Origin: Lunularia cruciata | Taxonomy: Eukaryota > Streptophyta > Marchantiopsida > Lunulariales > Lunulariaceae | Direction: 5' to 3' | Assembly: GCA_948567375.1 (NCBI GenBank) | Contig: OX419760.1 | Coordinates: 7,998,001-8,062,000, forward strand | Length of the DNA stretch: 64,000 bases | In this document: positions 23,939-36,071 of the stretch, piece after piece | Numbering within the stretch: the first letter of the stretch is position 1 | Layout of the letters: each line of letters opens with the position of its first letter | Program-made: the position numbers and the translations under genes | The notes under the pieces: model-generated | Seen by the model: the letters and a program-made list of their open reading frames with translations, nothing else | Databases searched by the model: none | Told to the model about the DNA's origin: nothing

Positions 23939-24246
23939 TATGGAGAATGGAGTAGAAAGTTATGAAGTTTTTTAGCTTTTTTAGGGTTGAGAGTGATCAT
24001 TATACATCGAGAGTGATGGGTTGTGAATTTTCATTTCTAATCTCTGGGTTTTCATGATTAAGTTCCATGGGAATTTAATTTGAAAATTTTGGAGATGGAA
24101 ATTGAAAGTTATGAGAGTTTATAGATTTTAGGGTTGGGAGAGATTGTTTTCTTATGTGAGTTGGGATGTGATGGGTTGTGGTTTTGCAGATATGGGGAGA
24201 TATGGAGAGGAGTATCATGTGTTACTATCACTATTCTTGTGCTAGC
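23939..24246 (+). promoter_or_regulatory. Tandem repeats in the RLE-2 leader
   Basis: Two imperfect copies of about 150-155 bp: GAAAGTTATG at 23955 and 24104, GATGGGTTGTG at 24015 and 24170. Tandem promoter-bearing monomers in 5' UTRs are known in other non-LTR retrotransposons; a promoter role here is inference. Confidence 0.6.
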
Positions 24247-24247
24247 C

Positions 24248-25205
24248 ATGGCTACACTTTCCCATGTGGGGTCGCCTAGAGCGGGTCGGGATACACCATG
24301 CCCGGTGTGTCACCGACGCTTTACCTCGCAAGGGGTAAAGACCCATGTGGGAAGGATGCACAAGGACTATGATTGGACCACTTGGGATGCCCACATGAGA
24401 CGAGCGATCACATCGACAGCAGTGACACTCGGGTTTACGCACGCTTCTTCTATACCTTCGTTGATCGTTCCAGGGATACCGATCGAGTCGTGGGAGTGGT
24501 TAGCTTCTCAGGCGGGTTGCATTTTGGGGTTATTTGAGACTATTTTTCCATGTCCACGTCTATTCCATAGGCTACCCCGCACACTCCATGATGAGGCTAG
24601 ACAGGCTTTTTGCCTACCATTGGATCGTTTGGCACGTGATCCCTTGGACGAGCTAGCGTGGTTCCTATTCCTCCTACTCCCTCCATGGTGTCTTCGTTAT
24701 GCTAGAGGGGGACGTGCGGGGCATAGAGAGGTGGCGGCTAGATTTTGTCGATTCCGAGCGGGGGATTGGGCAGCCCTTCAGGAGGAGTCTGTTAGGGCTA
24801 CACGATTTAGGAGACAGACATCGCCACATGATACCACAGATTCCACTCGATTACGACGATGTAGGACATTGGGTCAGGCGAGAGAGTTTAGTAGAGCAGC
24901 ACGAGCGCTACACCCTTTGTCTATAGCGAGTCCTTCTGATGAGACCATCTCTTCCCTACGCTCATTGCATCCTATAGCAGTAGAGGGACTACCACTAGAG
25001 GTCTTAGATTATCAGCCTGAGCAGCCTTTATGTCTTGATAGGTCACTATTTGCACAAGCTTTGTGCACTGCCCCTCGCCTTTCCTCAGGAGGCTTGTCAA
25101 GGATGGTTTATGAGCACCTTAGAGATTGCTTCCAAGCAGATGATCCTTCTAGTGGTTTTACCGAGTTGTTTCAGGTGGCTGCAGCAGTAGCGAGGAGATA
25201 TTCCT
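24248..25205 (+). pseudogene. RLE-2 N-terminal domain with C2H2 zinc finger
   Basis: The open frame runs from an upstream ATG at 24134 to 25216; I prefer ATG 24248, close before the zinc finger. The finger, C-P-V-C ... H-V-G-R-M-H, lies at about 24297-24360. In R2-type elements such fingers bind the DNA target. The remaining 270 residues are basic and Arg-rich in places and lead into RT. The frame must shift by one base near 25195-25205 to join the RT frame. The join reads straight through at the protein level, which indicates a single-base deletion and not a separate gene. Confidence 0.75.
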
Positions 25206-27416
25206 ATGTCGGTTAGTCGGGTCTTAGGTGCTAGTCGACTTCTCGCGATCGAGAAGGACACGGGAAGCATTAGACCGATTGCTATTGGAGAGATCTTTTT
25301 GCGTTTGGTCAGTCGTACCATTGTCCTTCAGCATCGTTCTCACTTTCGACAGCACCTTAGTCCACATCAGTTTGGAGTAGCTACACCTGGAGGATGTGAG
25401 GCTATATCTCTAGGCATTAGAGCACTCCTAGATATCCATCCGGAGTGGCTCGTCCTACAGGTGGATGTTGAGAACGCTTTTAATAGCGTCTCACGTGCAT
25501 CCATCTTTAGAGAGCTTAGGGAGGCTGGTGGATCCTTGGCGAGTCTCATTCCTTTTGTGCGGTCTTTTTATGGCTCTCCTGCTTCCCTTTACTACCAGCA
25601 TGGTGGTTCACAGGAGGGAGTCACCGTCTTGGAGTCAGCTGTTGGTACACGTCAGGGAGATCCTTTGGGGGGGGGGCCTTTATTTGCCATGGCTCACTTT
25701 AGAGCTCTCTTGTCTACTACTTTGGCCATGCCAGGTTGTGTATTTCCATCCTTGGCAGATGATACACACATCGTAGGCCCTGTAGATCAGATTAGGCAGG
25801 CCTTTGACTACTTGACTACCGAGCTACATCTAGTAGGCTTGAGAGTCAAGGTGTCAAAGTGTAGGGCATGGTCCCCTTTAGGTATCCCTCCCCACCTTGA
25901 GCTTCCAGAGGGGTGTATCACATCCACAGAGGGACTTCGTGTTCTTGGAGTGCCAGTAGGATCGGAGGATTTTGTCACACGCTTCTTGGACGTTGCCCTT
26001 GCAGAGGATGTTCTCCATGTGGATGACCTTCCATTACTAGGAGATCCGTAGGTGGCATTTGGTATACTCTCTTCCAGTATTGCTCGTCGACCATCCTACC
26101 TCATCCGTACAGTTCCTCCCTCACCGTCCTTCCTATCACGTCTGAGAGCATTTGATAGGAGGATTATGGGAGTCTTTGGTGATATTATTGGACCAGGGAC
26201 TTTTGAGTGTGTGACAGGGGATTTGGCACGTAGACAGACGGCTCTACCGATCTCATGTGGTGGGGTTGGCTTGCTTTCTATGGAGGAGATGGCACCTATA
26301 GCGTTTTTGGGTAGTTGGGCTCTCTCGGCACCCCTACTTGCCTCTCGTTTTGTGGTTGCTGATAGGCCGGTTTTGGAGACTTATGTGACAGAGGTGGAGG
26401 GAGGATCCTTTTCTCTCCAGGTGTTATTGCGGCAGACGAGAGATAGTCTATCTCCACGAGCACGAGAGGGTTTTCCACCGTTTGCTTCACTATCGTCAGA
26501 TTGGACTAGAGGTCTACAGTCTTCCTTGATGGAGCGATAGTGTGAGCATACGCTACATTCTCTCTTAGTTGACTCGTCCATTCTTCAGGCTACTAGAGCA
26601 CATCTACGCTCTTGCTCCGGCAAGGGTGCAGGCTCGTGGATCCTAGCTCGACCATGCATTAGGGCTTTCCGACTCGCACCTGCTACTTTCTCTACAGCGA
26701 TGAGGTTTTGCCTAGGTTTGGTCCACCCATCTGCATCTTCACTACTCACTTGTGAGTGTGGTTCTACACTAGATGCAGCGGCGGTCCACATGACACGGTG
26801 TCCTTTTGGAGGACAGAGGATAGCTACCCATGATGCCATTAGAGACATAGTGTTTGCTATGGCACGAGAGAGTGGATACTTGGCTTGGAGGGAGCGTTCG
26901 TATGCATTGCAGACGACACGTGTCAGGGCAGACTTATACCTGGTCCGAGATGATCAGGTGACAGTAGCGGATGTCGTGGTGACGGACCCTACGCGTGATA
27001 CAGTTTCGGAGGGAGTGATTACCCATCCCCCTGGATGGGCGGCGAGTGCAGCAGCAGGTCGCAAGGTCTCCAAGTATAGGGGCATGCAGCGAGGTCACCT
27101 CTTTGTTCCTCTAGCCTTGGAGTTATATGGAGCGATGGACACGGCATTTGACACATTTGTCAGGGAGTGCGCGAGAGCTTATCATGTTAGGCGTCAAGGT
27201 GTACCACTCTCACTCTCATACTTTGTAGCTTACTTTAGACAGCGTGTATCCATTGCTCTACAGAGGGCAGTGGCTGGTGCAATCCATAGGAGAGCAATCA
27301 CATTAGGTGATGTTTCTTTGGATGCTCCAGTTGTGTGTAGACCGTACGACTTGCATAGCTCGGATATCTTAGGTGCGGTAGGGCAGATTTCTCATACAGA
27401 CTCTATTGGGGCTTAG
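25206..27416 (+). pseudogene. RLE-2 reverse transcriptase and restriction-like endonuclease
   Basis: One frame from 25206 to TAG 27414-27416 is interrupted only by TAG at 26049-26051 and 26538-26540. RT motifs appear in order: RPIAIGE, VDVENAF (about 25462, first catalytic Asp), RQGDPLGGG (about 25651), LADDTH (catalytic ADD at 25755-25763), and VKVSKCRAW. The C-terminal part has a CxC...H...C zinc motif (CECG at about 26750 to RCPFGG) and then a PD-(D/E)XK-like nuclease core: RADLYLV, VADVVVTDP and a downstream GRKVSKY. RLE-1 has CAG at the position of the first stop (6609-6611), so that stop arose by C-to-T change. Otherwise the protein looks functional. Confidence 0.88.
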
Positions 27417-27471
27417 CCCCATGTTACCTTTTTTGTCTCTCCCTTGTACGGCTTGATGGGGTCTTCCCATC
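27408..27471 (+). promoter_or_regulatory. Two RNA hairpins around the RLE-2 stop codon and 3' UTR
   Basis: Hairpin 1, GGGGCTTAGCCCC (27408-27420), has the stop codon in its loop. Hairpin 2, GATGGGGTCTTCCCATC (27455-27471), has a 7-bp stem with one G-U pair. Both recur at 28487-28499 / 28533-28549 and, reverse-oriented, at 62361-62373 / 62311-62327. In RLE-3 the G-U pair is A-U. 3' UTR structures of R2-type elements are known to be bound by their RT; that function is inferred here. Confidence 0.7.
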
Positions 27472-27508
27472 CTTCATTTTTCCTACGCGGTCGCCTTTTT
27501 TCAAAAAA

Positions 27509-28462
27509 ACTCTCCTCGCTCACAATCCTTCATATAAAAGCTACTCAGTTTTACAAGACTCGACCTCTTCCGCAAGAAATGGTGATTCTTCATTGGCGGT
27601 CTGTGCTTCGACGTGATGGATGACGGTGTCGTAGGTAGCAGCTAGTGCAGCACTTGGGCAATCAAATTGAGAGTATTACAATAGTGTCCCTTTTGGGGTG
27701 AAAATCATGGCATCCTGGCCCTGGTGAATCGGTTGCTTGGACTCTAATTCTGCACTCTTTATGAGGTTCTAAGATGAAAACTAATATTTCAAGTAAATTA
27801 AGTACTACAAGGATAATTGCTTTATTTGATTTATGTACATATCGTGTTCCGGCTCTGCTGCTCTCTTTATATTCCTATCTCCTTGACTCCCACGCTCGTG
27901 GATTCTGATGTGTTTCTATAGTTAAGTTGATCGACACGTGAGAACTTAACAGTCTTGAGGGCTTGACCAAGTTGTGTTCACAAGTATTTTGGTGCTACTC
28001 AATAATGGTGTTCATTGTGAATCTGATAGCCCGCGAGAATCAAGCGATTTACTTTAAGATGATTTCAAAAGCTCAATTCGTTGACAAATGTACAGGCCTT
28101 TTGTCCATCATACAATGTAGGTAAGGATTGTCGATGCGCGATATATTTCATTGATAAATTTCAATGCAGAGAAAGGGCTTAGCAAGAGATACCGAATGAA
28201 TACCGTTCTGGTGAATGCTTATCTCAAAGATAATACACCATCAGTCAGAGACAACTGCACAGGATATTTGTCGTATTGGGAATGACCGTAAATGATTTCC
28301 ATTGACTATTTGATAGCGAAAATGTAAAATGTTAGTATGGAAAAATTTTAGACCCCGCTCATTCATCCTTATCAAGTTCTTTAATTCGGAATACAATCTA
28401 GTACAACACTATCCACTTTTTTGGGTGGAATATCACTTATGCTTGTCCGAAAACCTCGGACT
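27509..28462. other. No gene recognised
   Basis: Low-repeat sequence between RLE-2 and its truncated copy. Nothing convincing on either strand. Confidence 0.45.
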
Positions 28463-28592
28463 AAATGTTCTCATATAGACTCTATTGGGGCTTAGCCCCA
28501 TGTTTACCTTTTTTATTCTCTCCATTGTACTTGATGGGGTCTTCCCATCCTTCGCTTTTCCTACGCGGTCGCCTTCTCCCAAAAAAAATGTT
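28463..28592 (+). mobile_element. RLE-2b: 5'-truncated 3' tail of the RLE family
   Basis: About 116 bp (28470-28585) matching RLE-2 from 27390 to the A-tail, including both hairpins, flanked by AAATGTT at 28463-28469 and 28586-28592 as a probable target duplication (the right copy overlaps the A-run). This is a typical abortive target-primed insertion. Confidence 0.8.
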
Positions 28593-29087
28593 ATTGTTCT
28601 TGACTTCCTTTCTTGCTCCATGCACCAGTAAAATTCGAATATGACGCAAGAGTGATTGTTTTGCAATGACGTCGTCATCAGCTATATCTAGTCGGCTTGG
28701 GTGGCTGTTGACAACATGCGCTGTAGTGATGGGATGGGTTCAAAGCTGAATACCACTCAACTTCTAAAATGCCGTTGCTGAGAAGGTGGTTGCAGTACTT
28801 TATGGAGAGGATTGAGCTTTTATTCTTTGCAGTCTTAACGCGCCGAGCTGCAAATGCACTATTGGATGCAAAATATTTGCATCCACTGTTTGCATCGAAA
28901 TGTATGATTCCACTCCTCGGTCCTCAAGTTTCATCTCTACATGATCATGCAAGCATGCAGAATTCGAGGTTTGAAACCTATGAACATGGCTAATATTACA
29001 CGGTAAAACTGTATAGCAATTGCTGAGTTCCAGTGGGGCTTTCCAGGTTAATAATCTTTCAAGGTCCTGAGTCAGATAACTTCGTCT

Positions 29088-29148
29088 GGATATCACAATA
29101 GGAGAGAAAAGGCGACCGCGTAGAAAACACGAAGGATATCACAATAGG
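29088..29148 (-). mobile_element. 31-bp RLE insertion with 15-bp target duplication
   Basis: GGATATCACAATAGG occurs at 29088-29102 and again, identical, at 29134-29148. The 31 bases between (29103-29133) are the reverse complement of the extreme 3' end of the RLE family (AAAAGGCGACCGCGTAG). So this is an extremely 5'-truncated insertion on the minus strand. Confidence 0.85.
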
Positions 29149-32100
29149 GGTTACGAGAAACTTCATCGGGATGCTGGTTGGCAAAGCACCTCCAAGGTCC
29201 AGACCACCACAGCTTATGAATCAGACAAGTGTTTTTGCTGATACGTCATGTCGTAGCCAGCTGTTGAGTCAAGGACCTGTCCATCTCAATCGTGATCTTT
29301 GAATCTCTGGAACATGGGACCAATGGAGTTCTGCTGTAGAATGTTCCAGAGCTCAGACCCTGCAAACCTTGCGTCGCTCGACATGTGTGTGGCTTGATTC
29401 AAAAGCTTATGCTTGCTTTGCCATTCAAGAATCTTATCCAATCACAATGACAAAGAAGAGATTAAGTTTCTTCATCACATCTGACTGTAGCTGAGCAAAA
29501 CCTTGTCAGCATTTAAATTTAGTTATTAAATTCAATGTCGGAAATATTGAACACGATCCCCATCTCGAGAAATGGCCCTCTAGTCTGCCACCAAGAGTGT
29601 GTGCATCATCTAGCTTATGTGAAGACAAGAGAAGAACAAATTTATCTAATTCTGAATTAGGAGCTTAATCTACATGAATGCATTAGAGCTCTGAGCTTCA
29701 TTGAAATCGAAGATTGGTATCAAATACAGGAGTTTAGATTGGCATTGGAGGACTTCTTGAGAAGTTATCTACTCTTAAATTCCACCGGAACACTGAGTAG
29801 TGAGCAGTGAGACTTACGAATCAGTTGATATGAAACCATAAAGTGAGATCTGCAAATCTCAAGGATTGCCACGTAATTTGATATACATTTTGATTAAAAC
29901 ACGGTTATTTCTCTACTGCATTAACATTGAAGCATATAGATGAAGGCACATTGAGGCAAGTAGAGCAACGGCATGTCACACTCCAAGCCTATACTGATTG
30001 GTTTTTAATCTAGCCCATAATGATTCTAATTATACTAATGAATCATGCCATAATTTGAAATCAATATCAATATGGTGTATATATATATATATATATATAT
30101 AGAAAGAGTGCTAAACTTCGCTATAAGGGATACCTTCGCTATAAGACTCATCAGAGTCTTGTGGAAGCTGAACTCTATCGCACGAGAATTGGGACCTACA
30201 TCCTCTATCTTTTTCAGATATCCTAGTATCAACCACTAACGACCCACAAATTTTTCATAATTCTCACCTTCACTTTCACTTTCTCGTCGGATCGATGTGG
30301 TCATTATAGAGTAAAATTTAGGCTCAAATTTAATATTCTAAATAATGGTCTGATTTTATGGAGCTGGATGGTGCAAACAAACTAAGACTATCCATTAAAT
30401 AACATGTAAGAGTCAAATTGATGCCTATTGGTCTAGATACATCACTCTAGAATATATAAAAAACCGAGAAATGCTGCAGTTTTTAATTCGTGAGAATTGA
30501 TACTAGTATGGAGATAACTCTGAGTATTCCAATTTACCACAAATTGGATACGCATTATCCAAATTTAGTGAATTTCAAATTTAATAATCTCAGTAAAGTT
30601 GTGGATAGGACTGATCTTTTAAATGGAGAATGTGCAATTCAACTCATACAGTACATCCTTCTCTCAATTATTGAATAGAATATACCATAAATCTCGAGGT
30701 CACTGATAAATATCTTTTATAACTGACATGCAACTTCATAAGTGCTTCATCCTACGTCATATACAAAGTTAGTTCAAATGTGCATATCCAAGAAATCAGA
30801 ACCGTGATGGTGTCCTCTACAGACACCATTATGTGCGCGAAAATATTTCTTAAGCTCTTTGCTTTCAATCACTGAGTGAGTACGTGTATATAATTTAAAT
30901 TCTGTGAAACATAACTTACATATTTTGTTTAAGAACCGCCGAGTGTCTGGCAATTTTCTCGTCTCTGGCGGTTGGCAGTCAATCGAAAAAAGAATCTGAT
31001 GCATAATATCGTAGGAAGGTCTCAGTTAACCCACTAAATGTGTTTTCTCTGCTTGGTTTAGTAGAACCTACTGATTTCATAACACAGGGGACACAGACGA
31101 AATTTCAAGATGTGTGCAGCGACCAGCATGTAGTTTCTCTTTATTAATCTCGACAGTTCGTCTAACCTGATTTAAATGAATAATGAGATTTATACGTGCA
31201 ATTAATGCTAGAAAAAGTGATCATTATACAGTTTCCTAATCTGAGAAAATGCGGGGACCCAGGACAATAATATCCGCATTAGCCTCTATATTGATCATAT
31301 CGTAGATTAGCATCATCGACTGTATTCATGTGCTATTGCTTTTGTTTCCAGAATCCTGAGACTTTGTTGAGAAGGGAAGAGGTAAACCAAAGAGCTTTCT
31401 GCTCTAGAAAACCAAATTGATACAGCGTATAAACCACACATCTTAATCTAATCTCTTCAATTTTCGAAGCCTAACTCGAAAAGCCTCATACCACACTCAG
31501 AAGGACCCACTATGGCTTCTAATAGGTGGCGTAGATGAAGAGGTAGATGCTCATCAACAAAAAAAGTCAACATTAAATAACACCTCACAAAATCATTTCT
31601 ACCCTATAGTTAGTTGTAAAATATCCTGGCATAACTGCTCAGAAGACAATATCTGATTTCAGTGTTTGCCATTATACGCAGCCCCCAGGTTTAACGTGTT
31701 CTTAGTTGACATGCTTGTACATCGACACGCTGGTGCTGAAATATCCTCACTACTACTCAACTGTGCGACACGGAAATACGTCTGCTGTTTACCATAAATC
31801 AGCGAGTCAATATCCGCCAATTACCGAACATCGTAACCTGCTCCACAAAAGATCCAGTCCTTCCATCTGCTAACCTCAGCTTCCGGAAGGGAAGTGATTT
31901 CTCAAACTTGGAGGAAAAACCAACCAAGCTGGACTAATACGTTTTTTGCGATTTCGCGTTTCCATTTTCGTCAAGGAATAGTCAGGTCTGTTGTATAGCA
32001 TGCATACTATTGGCTGCTACCACCAGTAAGTCACAGCCCTGGGGAGATTCCGCAGACGATGCAGAATATGTCCTAAAGAACCTTGTCAACTAGGAGTGAG

Positions 32101-32399
32101 TCTTTCAACGCCACTCTGTCTGTGTCAAACTGGACTCCACACTGTATCAGTCCTTGTTCTAGTAGAAGAGAGTTGGACAGATCTTCTTTTCATCAGGAGT
32201 ACAGAGTTCAAGAAAATGCATACACGTTCACTCCGACAGAAGGCAATATTAATCTGTGGATAGGTACTGACCTGAGAACCTTCACGTTAGACCCCTCCAC
32301 CAGTTCTCAGTCTAGGCAGCCCAGAAGTATACAAAGCCTATCTAGCATCAACAATCTCAAGAAGGATACCTGGACTGTGCGATAACTAACCTACTTACA
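29149..32399. other. Intergenic; TA microsatellite
   Basis: No gene recognised. A (TA)n run lies at about 30078-30101. The sequence does not match the repeat families of the window. The right end should include the 3' UTR of the calmodulin methyltransferase gene (reading leftwards from 32400). Confidence 0.5.
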
Positions 32400-35300
32400 C
32401 TACAGACACGATTGCTCATGATCGAGACATGTCACAGTAAGAAAGAGGGGATAACAATGATTGCTATCGTAATTTGGCCATCCTTTCCTATCACCTTTCA
32501 GCAGCTGTTGGTGGATAGACCAAAGGTTTGCGTCATACTGCTCTTTAATTTCAACATTAAGTCCAATACTCTCGGCAGCTTCTTTGAACAAATCCAGAGT
32601 ATTTCCCCTTCTTGGGTTGAAAAGTATTGCTTGGCTATCCCTTGATGTTCCTAGGAGACTTTTGATAGTATGAGCCAAGTCAGAGTGGAAATCTTTGAAG
32701 AAGGTGCTGCAAGGTCAAAAAGACTTCCATATTAGAAACAATACCGGCAGGTCCGATGAACTGAGGTAAACACAGCCTTCTTTTCTGAAAGTCCAAGTTA
32801 ATCGATAGGTGATACATAATCAAGATCTTTCTACTCTTCTCGGAAGAAGCACCATCAAGATTGAGTTCCGAGAGAACAACTCACCAGTCTGCAGCGACCA
32901 CCACATCAAAGGTCCTACCGGAAAGGGGACTCTCGTCTCGACTCCAATATAGAGTTGATATGCTTACTTCAGTGTTTCCAAAGGCCGAAAGATTTGTTTT
33001 GACATTCTGCTCTATATCTATGGGTAAAGTATGACGGAATTGGATTAAAGGTCACAATACGGGCTCCAATACTACGTAGTACTATCTCAAAAAAACCACG
33101 TCCCCGGCAAAAACAGATACAAACGATAAAATACCGCGAAGGAATAAATGAATCAGATTGAGCATGATTGAGCTAACATGAAACTCCCGACGCACAAAAC
33201 ATACAGGATACAGTTAACCACTTCAGGATTTCCGTCCGTAATGACAACTTCAGCAGCATCGGTGCAAGCAGCTATCGCAAGTCCTCCTAATCCGTAGCCT
33301 GCTCCAAGTTCAATGACCGTTTTGTTCCTATATTCGGAGGAAGTAAGTACCATGAACTGATTCCTTGACATCCACAAGTCTACATACTATACCTGATCTA
33401 CCTGATCACGAGTTCTTCTGAATTTATTAGAAGAAAGACGAAGTTTCATTCATTCTTGAAGCATCCATGTATTCTGTATATATCAATCCCTATATGCACC
33501 TGAATGTTTCTGGATGACGAGCACAGAAATATGTCAGGACCTCCTCCGCTGGCCACAAACCTATAATAGAATCCAATAGCCAGGGTTTGTTAGGTACAAT
33601 CAACGAGGCTATGATAGTAAGGTGCTACTACTGGAATGCAATTAAAACCAATATACCCAAACAGTCCATAGATTGCGAGAATACCCACCAAACACAACTC
33701 CACTAATCCAATAAGTTAGAACAATAACGGACAGGTAGGACAAGGAAGACCTTACATATAATGCCCGTATTGTCTATGGCGTTTTTTTGACATCTGGCAA
33801 AATCCTGCAAGTCCATAGAATGCTTTTGCCTGCATGTATTCAGAAGGAAATCCATATCTTCAATTCAAACCTTCTGAATGGCAGACCTTAAGCAGAAGAA
33901 GTTATAAGTGAACTACTCTCTCACAGGATCAGTTTCCTTCCAAGTATGAACAGGGATGTGAACTTCAGTGACTTACCGCACTTTCAGCTTCATGCTTGTA
34001 GCCACAGGAATAGTGTACTCCAGCAGTACATCCTTCCCGTTCAGTCGAGAGGCTATTAGAGATTCTTCTTCTTCAGCAGCTCCTGGCTTCGCTTGACTAG
34101 TGACGATTCGGCTGGGAACAAGGTTGTATCGTCCTCCAGGTCTCCTAGAAACTTTCTTGAGCTCTCCATCAATTGCCGTTCCTGGTAACCATAGAGGCGG
34201 AATAGACATTCAGTCCTTGGAAGATCCGGAATAAGATATCGACAACCCAAACCACAGAACGTCATGAGATAGGTGACCTTCATGGCTCAAAACCCACTCC
34301 TGCTCGTGCTTGAAGTCTAAATAGCACCACACACCAACTTCTACTTTCATTCTTGCATTTTTAAGATTCTTGAAACAGAATTTTATCCATCTGAAGACAA
34401 GATTCTATGCACCAATCCTATAGATTTGAACAGTGCATGGAAATATCACAAAAGGTTTCCTCTTTCAGCTCTATAACAAGAGTTCTCTCGCGAGGAGGTT
34501 TCACCCACCATGGTTTCATTCTAGCAAAAGCATTTTCTGATCCTCAAGTCCTATCTACCAGCCTAGATCCAGAAATTTGATTTAAATTGGATTAATCCTA
34601 GCAACACTAAAGGAACAAAGAACTAATGTGGAGAACTGAGCCTGCAGATCATGTCCTCTAATTGTTGAATTAAGTGCCTGAGACCATTTCATGCATAAGT
34701 ACTTGATGAAACTCTGTTTTTGAAAACAATAGACCCTACTGGAGTTGTCATTGTTACAACAGAACGTCAGATATGTACTGTAACGCAATAGCAAAAAATT
34801 CTTCGGCACCATAAGGAGAGGATTTACCAAACTTAAAGAAACTTCAGCAACAAAGGATTTATCATTTATCGAGAACTTAATTCTTCTACATATCAGCGAG
34901 CTCGAAGGATAACTCAAAGCCGTATGAATTCCAAATTCGTGAGGCTACCAGATATGGTTAGCCAGAAATGACGCACATCTCATCTGAGGAAAAAAACTGA
35001 AAAGAAACATAAGCACTAATAGTTCTTCTGTCAATTGTGTTTCATTAATTATAAGTGGCTGAGATACAAGGAGAACATGAACCTTTAGGAGCTTTATACC
35101 TGACGACGGGACGGGAATAACAGGAAGCAGAATTGGGAAAAGTCCAATAAGACCCGTTGCTGACCACATGTTTACTTGCTGTAGAGATATGATGGACACT
35201 ACAAGTTTGAACATGAGAAACATGAGATCCATTTGGTTGATAGGAAGACACGAGCACATGGCTTCTTCTTCAGCAATACCTCGTTGTTGGCCAAAAGAGA

Positions 35301-36071
35301 ATCATGAATGATCCAAGTTATGGGCGATATCCTCTTTGTAAGTCTAGCGTTTATCGTTCAAATTATACTGACGAAGCTTTGATAGATAAAACAGCTGTCT
35401 TACCGAACCACTCACCTTGACAGGCACACCAAGTTTAAACGCGTCAAACATACGTGACTTTTCCCAAGGTGATCAGAACGGATACTTGAGAACCGCATCT
35501 AAGTCTTGCTCACACGGAATACTTACTGTCCGTCATTCTTCAAGAAATTAAGTTCCTTCCTCTTAAAGGGGTTGACACAACATGTGTTCAGGAAAGCAGC
35601 ACACAGTGAAAGTGACCTTCACAAGCATAAATCTTTGTAGAACACTCAGCACACAGAGAAGCTCAATGTGGCCAGGGATACTATATAATCATCAGATGCC
35701 TTAAAAACTGTCACCTGTTCTCTTTGACAGTTCAACTTTGCCTATTCCCGACCGCTTTTGAATCCATTGCCATATAGTCATGCTCAGACGTAAGACCGGG
35801 AGATCTATAATACACGAAAGAGAGTACAATTGAGTTTTCCTGTAGTGTTTAGTCATTCTCAACACAGATCTTACGAGATGGTCTCTAATAGTGAACCTCC
35901 TCAAGAACAGCCGATCCATCCAATTTCAGATTGCTCTGGATGTTTGAAGACCCACACACCTTGATGAGAAGGAACAATAGCCCGGGATAGAAGGCGCCAT
36001 CGCAATTTAGCTGCAGCTGAACGGGGAGGGCGTGGGGGCAACCCCACCTCTTTCTTCACCTCAGACCCCAT
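32400..36071 (-). CDS. CaMKMT: Calmodulin-lysine N-methyltransferase, seven exons
   Basis: The enzyme family trimethylates one lysine of calmodulin using S-adenosylmethionine. Exons, minus strand: 36071-35960, 34181-33977, 33829-33756, 33560-33500, 33327-33212, 33017-32885, 32706-32400. Together 1008 nt, 335 codons plus TAG, with all introns GT-AG and phases matching, so the frame is intact. Key motifs: AAAKLRWRLLSRA near the N-terminus, SRRPGGRYNLVP, AIDNTGIICLWPAEE, VIELGAGYGLGGL (cofactor-binding motif I), VVITDGNPEVV, DVVVAADCTFF, and a C-terminal HCYPLFLTVTC segment. Length is close to the roughly 300-residue plant homologues I recall. The 1.8-kb first intron is the largest. I chose ATG 36071 over an in-frame ATG at 36119; the first 16 residues of the longer form look unlike the family. 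The exon 2 acceptor (TTACCAG) is the least certain join, since another phase-compatible AG lies a few codons downstream. Confidence 0.88.

Larger units (their letters stand above)
23939..27508 (+). mobile_element. RLE-2: nearly intact R2-like non-LTR retrotransposon
   Basis: This element has a 5' leader with two tandem repeats of about 150 bp, one long coding region (24248-27416) with C2H2 zinc finger, reverse transcriptase and restriction-like endonuclease, a short 3' UTR with two hairpins, and a short A-rich tail ending at 27508. That is the architecture of R2/NeSL-type elements, which nick DNA with the C-terminal endonuclease and reverse-transcribe their RNA at the nick. There is no apurinic-type endonuclease. 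Only one frameshift and two stops interrupt the coding region, and CpG is retained, so it is much younger than RLE-1 and RLE-3. The 5' end and target duplication were not found. Confidence 0.85.

Noticed and set aside
25195-25216. Programmed frameshift in RLE-2 between zinc-finger part and RT
   Set aside because: No slippery sequence or downstream structure stands out, and a simple one-base deletion explains it.
30078-30101. TA run as regulatory element
   Set aside because: Ordinary microsatellite with no gene context.
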